The notes under the pieces were generated by a model that saw nothing but the letters and a program-made list of their open reading frames with translations, was not told the origin of the DNA and searched no databases. A program made the position numbers and the translations under genes. A stretch of 64,000 bases of DNA. Origin: Hoyosella levis (GTDB taxonomy: Bacteria > Actinomycetota > Actinomycetes > Mycobacteriales > Mycobacteriaceae). Positions 59,448 through 64,000 of the stretch are shown here, one piece after another; the stretch's first letter is position 1; every line of letters begins with the position of its first letter. The stretch is from assembly GCF_026008515.1 (NCBI RefSeq), contig NZ_BQYM01000016.1, forward strand, positions 1 through 64,000. The letters run 5' to 3'.

Positions 59448-60128
59448 TCAGCCCGTCCTGTCCTCGGTGCCGGGCGCGATCGTCTCGGCGAGCGGCCGGT
59501 CGAACTCGGGGAACAGGTGCGCGATGGTGCCCTCGCGGGCGAGCATGGGCCCGAGGATGACGCCGATGAGCGCGCCGGTGAGCAGCTCGATGAGCTCGCC
59601 GCGCTCGATCTCGCGCTTGGTGAGCCAATCGATGACGGCCTCCTCCACCAGCGCGATCCAGCCGCGGATGGAGACCCGCAGCGGGATGGTGTCGTCGATG
59701 CCGAGGCTCGCGACGAGGACGAGGATGCGGTCGGCGATGCCGGAACGGGATGCCTCGACGGAAGCGACCATCTCGGGCATGCTGCTGAGCGCACCGCGCA
59801 GCATGGAGATGTAGAGATTGGGTGCTTGCTCGACGAAGGAGATGTAGCTGTCGAGGGCAGTCTCGAGCGCGCGGAGCGGGGTCTGGGAGTAGTCGGGCTC
59901 GGTGGCGTCGAGGAACTGGAGGGAGATGGCCTGCACGAGCGCTGCCTGGAACTCGCTCTTGGAGCCGAAGTAGTGGAAGAGCAGGCCCTTCGAGACGCCG
60001 GCCTGGGCAGCGATGTCCTCCACCGAGATCTCCTCGATGGGCTTCTCCTGGAGCAGGGCGAGGCCGAGCTCGATGAGCTGCGCGCGTCGCTTGCCCGGGG
60101 CGAGGCGGGTGCGCTTGGTGGTGGTCAT
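59448..60128 (-). CDS. TetR family transcriptional regulator
   Basis: A 226-residue repressor-type protein. The N-terminal helix-turn-helix reads IEEISVEDIAAQAGVSKGLLFHYFGSKSEFQAALV (about 31-66). The C-terminal ligand domain is helical and acyl/aromatic-compound like (YISFVEQAPNLYISMLRGALSSM). Two adjacent ATGs are possible; the second (60128) is 6 bases after TATCAT (60135-60140), fitting leaderless translation. It is divergent from the monooxygenase gene and very likely controls it, with a palindrome between them. Confidence 0.93.
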   Translation of the reverse strand: MTTTKRTRLAPGKRRAQLIELGLALLQEKPIEEISVEDIAAQAGVSKGLLFHYFGSKSEFQAALVQAISLQFLDATEPDYSQTPLRALETALDSYISFVEQAPNLYISMLRGALSSMPEMVASVEASRSGIADRILVLVASLGIDDTIPLRVSIRGWIALVEEAVIDWLTKREIERGELIELLTGALIGVILGPMLAREGTIAHLFPEFDRPLAETIAPGTEDRTG

Positions 60129-60131
60129 CAT

Positions 60132-60202
60132 CCCATGATAGCTGTTGACCCCGATTCAATAAACTATTGACTTACGCTCAGTAGTCCCGTTATCGTCTTT
60201 CC
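60132..60202. promoter_or_regulatory. Divergent promoter and operator of the tetR / monooxygenase pair
   Basis: The plus strand has TTGACT (60167-60172), an 18-base spacer and TATCGT (60191-60196), 6 bases from the monooxygenase ATG. The minus strand has TATCAT (60135-60140), 6 bases from the tetR ATG at 60128. TCAAT-AAACT-ATTGA (60156-60170) is a perfect 5-bp inverted repeat overlapping the -35 region; TTGA-N7-TCAA lies next to it (60145-60159). The likely operator of TetR autorepression and of the monooxygenase operon. Confidence 0.6.
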
Positions 60203-61807
60203 ATGACATCGAAGCCCCGCCCCGCGCCTCCCGCCAAGCAGCGCGCCCGCCACGTGGACGTCGCCATCATCGGCAGCGGATTCTCCGGCCTCGGCGCCGC
60301 CATCAAGCTCAAGAAGCTCGGCACCCACTCGTTCCTCGTGCTCGAGCGTGGCGCCGATGTCGGCGGCACCTGGCGCGACAACACCTACCCCGGAGCGGCC
60401 TGCGACGTGCCCTCGCAGCTGTACTCGTTCTCCTTCGCGCGCAACCCCGAGTGGTCGCGATCCTTCTCCGCGCAGCCCGAGATCTACCAGTACCTGCGCA
60501 CCGTGGCCCAGAACGCCGATGTGCTCGACCACCACCAGTTCGGCTGCGACGTGCGCGAGGCCCGCTGGGACACGGCCGCCCAGCAATGGCACCTTGACAC
60601 CAGCCAGGGCAACATCACCGCCCGGTTCCTCATCTCCGGCGTCGGCGCGCTCTGCGAGCCCTCCCTGCCCGCCATCCCTGGCATCGAGGACTTCGCCGGA
60701 CAGCTCTTCCACTCCGCCCGCTGGGACCACTCCGCGGACCTCACCGGCAAGCGCGTCGCCATCATCGGCACCGGCGCCTCCGCCATCCAGATCGTGCCCG
60801 CCATCGCCGGGCAGGTGGCCACCCTCGACGTCTTCCAGCGCACCGCGCCGTGGCTCCTCCCCCGCCTCGACCGCCCGTACACCGGCGTCGAGAAGCTCGC
60901 GTTCAAGAAGATCCCGGGCTTCCAGAAGGCCGTTCGCGCAGCGATCTACGCCGCCCGCGAGACACAGGTCGTTGGCCTCGCCAAGGCGCCCAAGCTGATG
61001 CTCGGGCTGCAAGCACTCGCCCAGGGCATGATCCGCGCACAGATCCGCGACCCCGAGCTGCGCCGCAAGGTCACGCCGGACTTCCGCATCGGCTGCAAGC
61101 GCATGCTCATCTCCAACGCCTACTACCCGGCGCTCGACCGCGACAATGTCGACCTCATCACCGACGGGATCCGCGAGGTCCGGCCCGGGTCGATCGTCAC
61201 CGCCGACGGCACCGAGCGGGAGATCGACGCGCTCATCGTCGCGACAGGCTTCCACGTCACCGACTCCCCCATGTTCGCCGGGATCTTCGGCAAGGACGGC
61301 CGCTCCCTCGCCGAGGTCTTCGAGGAGAGCGGGATGAAGGGCTACAAGGGCACCACCGTCGCCGGCTTCCCCAACCTGTTCTTCCTCGTCGGGCCGAACA
61401 CCGGGCTCGGCCACACCTCGATGGTCTACATGATCGAGTCGCAGCTCAACTACGTCGTTGATGCGCTCAAGAAGATCCGCAAGAACGACATCGCCACCTT
61501 CGAGGTGCTGCCCGAGGTCCAGGACGAGTTCAATGCTGGCCTGCAGAAGAGCCTCCAGGGCACCGTCTGGATGACGGGCGGCTGCGGCTCGTGGTACCTC
61601 GACAAGCACGGCAACAACACCACGCTGTGGCCCGGATTCACCTTCACGTTCCGGAACATGCTGAAGCGATTCGATCAGCAGGCGTACGAGATCACCGTGA
61701 TGGACAGCCAGGGCCTGCACGCCACCCAGCAGAACGCCACGAGCACAGCCACGACCGGCAACACTGACGCCAGCACGCTGGCCGACACCAAGGGGACCCA
61801 CGCATGA
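60203..61807 (+). CDS. Flavin-containing Baeyer-Villiger-type monooxygenase
   Basis: FAD/NADPH monooxygenase of 534 residues. The first Rossmann motif is GSGFSG (24-29) in VAIIGSGFSGLGAAIKLKKL, then GGTWRDNTYPGAACDVPS (FAD contact). The BVMO fingerprint F-x-G-x3-H-x3-W is in FAGQLFHSARWD (about 165-178), and the second Rossmann motif is AIIGTGASAIQIVPAIA. Close in layout to M. tuberculosis MymA (Rv3083) and EthA-type enzymes, which also act on ketones and activate thioamides. Co-transcribed with the SDR gene (4-base overlap). The substrate is unknown. Confidence 0.93.
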   Translation: MTSKPRPAPPAKQRARHVDVAIIGSGFSGLGAAIKLKKLGTHSFLVLERGADVGGTWRDNTYPGAACDVPSQLYSFSFARNPEWSRSFSAQPEIYQYLRTVAQNADVLDHHQFGCDVREARWDTAAQQWHLDTSQGNITARFLISGVGALCEPSLPAIPGIEDFAGQLFHSARWDHSADLTGKRVAIIGTGASAIQIVPAIAGQVATLDVFQRTAPWLLPRLDRPYTGVEKLAFKKIPGFQKAVRAAIYAARETQVVGLAKAPKLMLGLQALAQGMIRAQIRDPELRRKVTPDFRIGCKRMLISNAYYPALDRDNVDLITDGIREVRPGSIVTADGTEREIDALIVATGFHVTDSPMFAGIFGKDGRSLAEVFEESGMKGYKGTTVAGFPNLFFLVGPNTGLGHTSMVYMIESQLNYVVDALKKIRKNDIATFEVLPEVQDEFNAGLQKSLQGTVWMTGGCGSWYLDKHGNNTTLWPGFTFTFRNMLKRFDQQAYEITVMDSQGLHATQQNATSTATTGNTDASTLADTKGTHA

Positions 61808-62643
61808 GCACCTTCTCCGGCAAGACCGCAGTAATCACCGGGGCAGGCTCCGGCATCGGCCGGGCGCTCGCCCTCCAGCTCGCCGCCGAGGGCGCCAAGC
61901 TCGCGCTCTCCGACGTCAACAGCGTCGGCCTCGAGGAGACCGCGGACAAGGCCCGGGCACTCGGCGCCGAGGTCCACACCGCGCACCTCAACGTTGCCGA
62001 GCGGGAGGCCATGCTCGACTACGCCGACGTGGTCGCCGCCCACTTCGGCACGATCAACATGGTGTTCAACAATGCGGGCATCGCCTTCACCGGCGACGTC
62101 GAGGTCAGCGAGTTCAAGGACATCGAGCGCGTCATAGACATCGACTTCTGGGGCGTGGTCAACGGCACCAAGGCCTTCCTGCCGCACCTCATCGCGTCGG
62201 GCGACGGCCACGTCGTCAACATCTCCAGCCTGTTCGGCCTCGTTGCCATCCCGTCACAGGCGGCCTACAATGCGGCCAAGTTCGCGGTGCGCGGCTTCAC
62301 CGAAGCACTGCGCATGGAGATGATCACCAACAAGCACCCCGTGGCCGTGACCTGCGTGCACCCAGGTGGCATCAAGACCGCCATCGCCCGCAACGCCACC
62401 GCCGCCGAGGGCACCGACGCCACCTCGCTCGGCGAGTTCTTCGACAAGCACCTTGCCCGCACCAGCCCCGAGGACGCCGCCAAGCGGATCCTCAAGGATG
62501 TGCGGCGCAAGCGGGCCCGCAGCCTCATCGGCATCGACGCGCGCGCCCTCGATCTGTTCCAGCGCACCACTGGCGCCGGGTACGAGCGCATCTTCGCGGC
62601 CGTCGCGGGCCGCGTGATGAAGAAGGCCGGCCAGATCTCCTAG
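61804..62643 (+). CDS. Short-chain dehydrogenase/reductase
   Basis: A 279-residue classical SDR. The cofactor motif TGAGSGIG is at 12-19, NNAG at 89-92, and the catalytic Ser-Tyr-Lys set is in NISSLFGLVAIPSQAAYNAAK (Ser141/142, Tyr155, Lys159). Asp37 after the second strand suggests NAD(H) preference. The ATG overlaps the monooxygenase stop by 4 bases. The BVMO/SDR pairing is like the mymA locus (Rv3083 and Rv3085) of M. tuberculosis: the SDR would make or consume the ketone for the monooxygenase. Confidence 0.93.
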   Translation: MSTFSGKTAVITGAGSGIGRALALQLAAEGAKLALSDVNSVGLEETADKARALGAEVHTAHLNVAEREAMLDYADVVAAHFGTINMVFNNAGIAFTGDVEVSEFKDIERVIDIDFWGVVNGTKAFLPHLIASGDGHVVNISSLFGLVAIPSQAAYNAAKFAVRGFTEALRMEMITNKHPVAVTCVHPGGIKTAIARNATAAEGTDATSLGEFFDKHLARTSPEDAAKRILKDVRRKRARSLIGIDARALDLFQRTTGAGYERIFAAVAGRVMKKAGQIS

Positions 62644-62653
62644 CCGCCCACGA

Positions 62654-62693
62654 CGATGGCCCCCGATCCGAGGTACTGGATCGGGGGCCATCG
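62654..62693. terminator. Long perfect hairpin after the SDR gene
   Basis: A 16-bp perfect stem (62654-62669 with 62678-62693; core ATGGCCCCCGATCC) and an 8-base loop, 10 bases after the SDR stop. There is no T tract, so termination may be of the tract-less type or it may stabilise the 3' end. It also faces the convergent malic enzyme gene. Confidence 0.6.
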
Positions 62694-62722
62694 CGATGTC
62701 AAGGAACGAGCAAGCCGCTACA

Positions 62723-62783
62723 CAACTGGATGCCAGGCCCCGGGATGCCTGGCATCAGGCCGTCAGGCAACTGGATGTCAGGC
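62723..62783. repeat. Imperfect direct repeat at the 3' end of the malic enzyme gene
   Basis: CAACTGGATG(C/T)CAGGC occurs at 62723-62738 and again at 62768-62783 with one mismatch (15 of 16). The second copy includes the malic enzyme stop codon. The space between holds the 9-bp hairpin and another related GATGCC/GGCATC stretch. Short-range duplication; no mobile element is visible. Confidence 0.5.
62729..62756 (-). terminator. Hairpin beyond the malic enzyme stop
   Basis: GATGCCAGG (62729-62737) and CCTGGCATC (62748-62756) form a 9-bp perfect stem with a 10-base loop, 22 bases after the malic enzyme stop as read on the minus strand. A possible terminator for that gene. Confidence 0.4.
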
Positions 62784-63983
62784 AACGCCTTCCTCGCGGG
62801 CCGCGCGGGCCACGGCCTCAGCGACCGCGGGCGCGACACGGGGGTCGAGCGGGCTCGGCACGATCATGTCGGTCGAGACATCGTCGCCGAGCACGGAGAG
62901 GATCGCCTCCGCCGCGGCAAGCTTCATGCCCTCGGTGATAGCGCGCGCGCCCGCATCGAGCGCGCCCTTGAAGATGCCGGGGAACGCCAGCACGTTGTTG
63001 ATCTGGTTGGGGTAGTCGCTCCGGCCGGTCGCGACGACCGCGGCATGCTTGCGCGCGAGCTCGGGATGGATCTCCGGGTCAGGGTTCGAGAGCGCGAACA
63101 CGATCGAGCCCGGAGCCATCGTCGCGATCAGCTGCTCGGGCACCTTCCCCGCCGAGACCCCGAGGAACACATCGGCACCATCGAGCGCCTCGGCAACCCC
63201 ACCGGTGCGGCCGTGGGGGTTCGTGCGGGCCGCGAGCTCGCGCTTGACCTCGTTGAGGTCACCGCGCCCAGGCTCGACGATGCCCTTCGAATCGAGCACC
63301 ACCACATCCGGGATCCCCGCGGCGAGGAGGATGTTCGCGCAGGCCACCCCGGCCGCGCCCGCGCCCGCGATCACCACGCGCATCGGGGCGAGCTCGCGAC
63401 CGAGCGCCTTGGCCGCGCCGTTGAGCGCGGCGAGCACCACGATCGCGGTGCCGTGCTGGTCATCATGGAAGACGGGGCAATCGAGGGCCTCCTTGGCGCG
63501 ACGCTCGATCTCGAAGCAGCGCGGCGCGGAGATATCCTCGAGATTGACGGCACCGAACGTGGGGCGCAGCCGGACCAGGGTCTCGACGATCTCGTCGACA
63601 TCCTTGGTATCGAGCACGATCGGGATCGAGTTGAGGCCGGCAAAGGACTTGAACAGGGCCGCCTTGCCCTCCATCACCGGCAGCGAGGCACGGGGGCCGA
63701 TGTCCCCGAGCCCGAGCACGGCGGTGCCGTCGCTGACGACCGCGACCAGCCTGCTCGTCCAGGTGTAGCGCGAGGTGAGGGTCACATCAGCGGCGATGGC
63801 CCGGCTCACCTGAGCGACGCCCGGGGTGTAGGCGATCGAGAGGTCCCGCTGGGTATCGAGCGGAGCAGTCAGCTCCACCGATAGCTTGCCGCCCTCGTGG
63901 CTCGCGAAGATCTCGGCCTCGGTGATGGGACCGGGATCCGTTGACGCGGTGGTAGCGCTGCCGTGGGCGGCATCGGTGGACAC
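62778..63983 (-). CDS. NAD(P)-dependent malic enzyme
   Basis: Decarboxylates malate to pyruvate, giving NADPH or NADH. The 401-residue length is that of the short bacterial form without the C-terminal phosphotransacetylase-like domain. It has DLSIAYTPGVAQVSRAI with the catalytic Tyr, MEGKAALFKSFAGLNSIPI with the catalytic Lys, NLEDISAPRCFEIE for metal, FHDDQHGTAIVVLAAL, and the Rossmann motif VIAGAGAAGVACANILL. The GTG at 63983 (AGGAG 8 bases upstream) is preferred over GTG 63992. It ends after convergent hairpins shared with the SDR gene. Confidence 0.95.
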   Translation of the reverse strand: MSTDAAHGSATTASTDPGPITEAEIFASHEGGKLSVELTAPLDTQRDLSIAYTPGVAQVSRAIAADVTLTSRYTWTSRLVAVVSDGTAVLGLGDIGPRASLPVMEGKAALFKSFAGLNSIPIVLDTKDVDEIVETLVRLRPTFGAVNLEDISAPRCFEIERRAKEALDCPVFHDDQHGTAIVVLAALNGAAKALGRELAPMRVVIAGAGAAGVACANILLAAGIPDVVVLDSKGIVEPGRGDLNEVKRELAARTNPHGRTGGVAEALDGADVFLGVSAGKVPEQLIATMAPGSIVFALSNPDPEIHPELARKHAAVVATGRSDYPNQINNVLAFPGIFKGALDAGARAITEGMKLAAAEAILSVLGDDVSTDMIVPSPLDPRVAPAVAEAVARAAREEGVA

Positions 63984-64000
63984 GTTGAACACTCCTACAC

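Noticed and set aside
60164-61801. Minus-strand frame of 545 codons opposite the monooxygenase
   Set aside because: Product is Gly/Asp/Val-rich without domains; the plus-strand frame is a clear BVMO with all motifs.

Overview
This is 64 kb of GC-rich actinobacterial chromosome. Gene order and protein sequence place it in the Mycobacteriales (the Corynebacterium / Dietzia / Mycobacterium group). The left part carries the block murA - cobalamin adenosyltransferase - DUF2550 - atpCDGAHFEB - wecA - glyA - sua5 - prmC - prfA - rpmE - rho - thrB - thrC - hom - lysA - argS. The organism also has the multidomain Kgd/OdhA form of 2-oxoglutarate dehydrogenase and an Asp-type MurA. The ATP synthase has a free delta subunit rather than the fused b-delta protein of Mycobacterium, and its c subunit reads like the corynebacterial one, so a genus other than Mycobacterium is likely. 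I cannot name the genus. No phage, insertion sequence, integrase or CRISPR array is visible, so this looks like backbone chromosome.

Layout. 1-304: promoter and antitermination leader of an rRNA operon that runs leftwards out of the window, directly downstream of murA. 305-2676: murA, a PduO-type adenosyltransferase and a DUF2550 protein. 2744-10687: the ATP synthase operon with a distal atpI-like gene. 10743-14872: wecA, glyA, sua5, prmC. 14981-17070: a small secreted protein on the opposite strand, prfA and rpmE. 17201-26124: rho with a very long disordered insertion, then argS-lysA-hom-thrC-thrB, mostly joined by start/stop overlaps. 26368-28175: a DUF3105/DUF305 envelope pair and tRNA-Arg(CCG). 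28203-32400: an MFS exporter and the three-gene pntAB transhydrogenase. 32443-38546: less conserved genes, namely a small orphan under palindrome-rich control DNA, a CobW GTPase translationally coupled to an unknown 506-residue protein, two lipoproteins and a peptidase E homologue. 38612-47939: a lipoprotein, two paralogous proteins of an uncharacterised family flanking a glycosyltransferase and a DEAD-box helicase, a phosphoribosyltransferase, a patatin and a conserved membrane-associated protein. 47922-51793: enoyl-CoA hydratase, LCAD-type acyl-CoA dehydrogenase, GNAT protein, glutathionyl-hydroquinone-reductase-like protein. 51847-59378: a fused heterodimer-type ABC exporter and kgd. 59448-63983: a TetR / Baeyer-Villiger monooxygenase / SDR divergon and a malic enzyme.

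The left third is translation, transcription-termination, cell-wall and energy housekeeping, packed with short or overlapping junctions. The right half mixes redox and lipid metabolism (pntAB, malic enzyme, Kgd, acyl-CoA dehydrogenase, BVMO/SDR) with envelope proteins. Several genes (murA, the adenosyltransferase, argS, the MFS gene, the DUF4349 gene, the monooxygenase, tetR) have a TANNNT -10-like hexamer only 6-8 bases before the start codon, which suggests leaderless mRNAs as is common in mycobacteria.

The most interesting poorly described items are the two-paralogue family at 40460-41242 and 44469-45224, the CobW-coupled unknown protein at 33536-35056, and the orphan gene 32650-32985 with its phased TGTTTA half-sites. 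All calls were made by eye: residue counts are hand counts, domain limits are approximate, and no database search was run.
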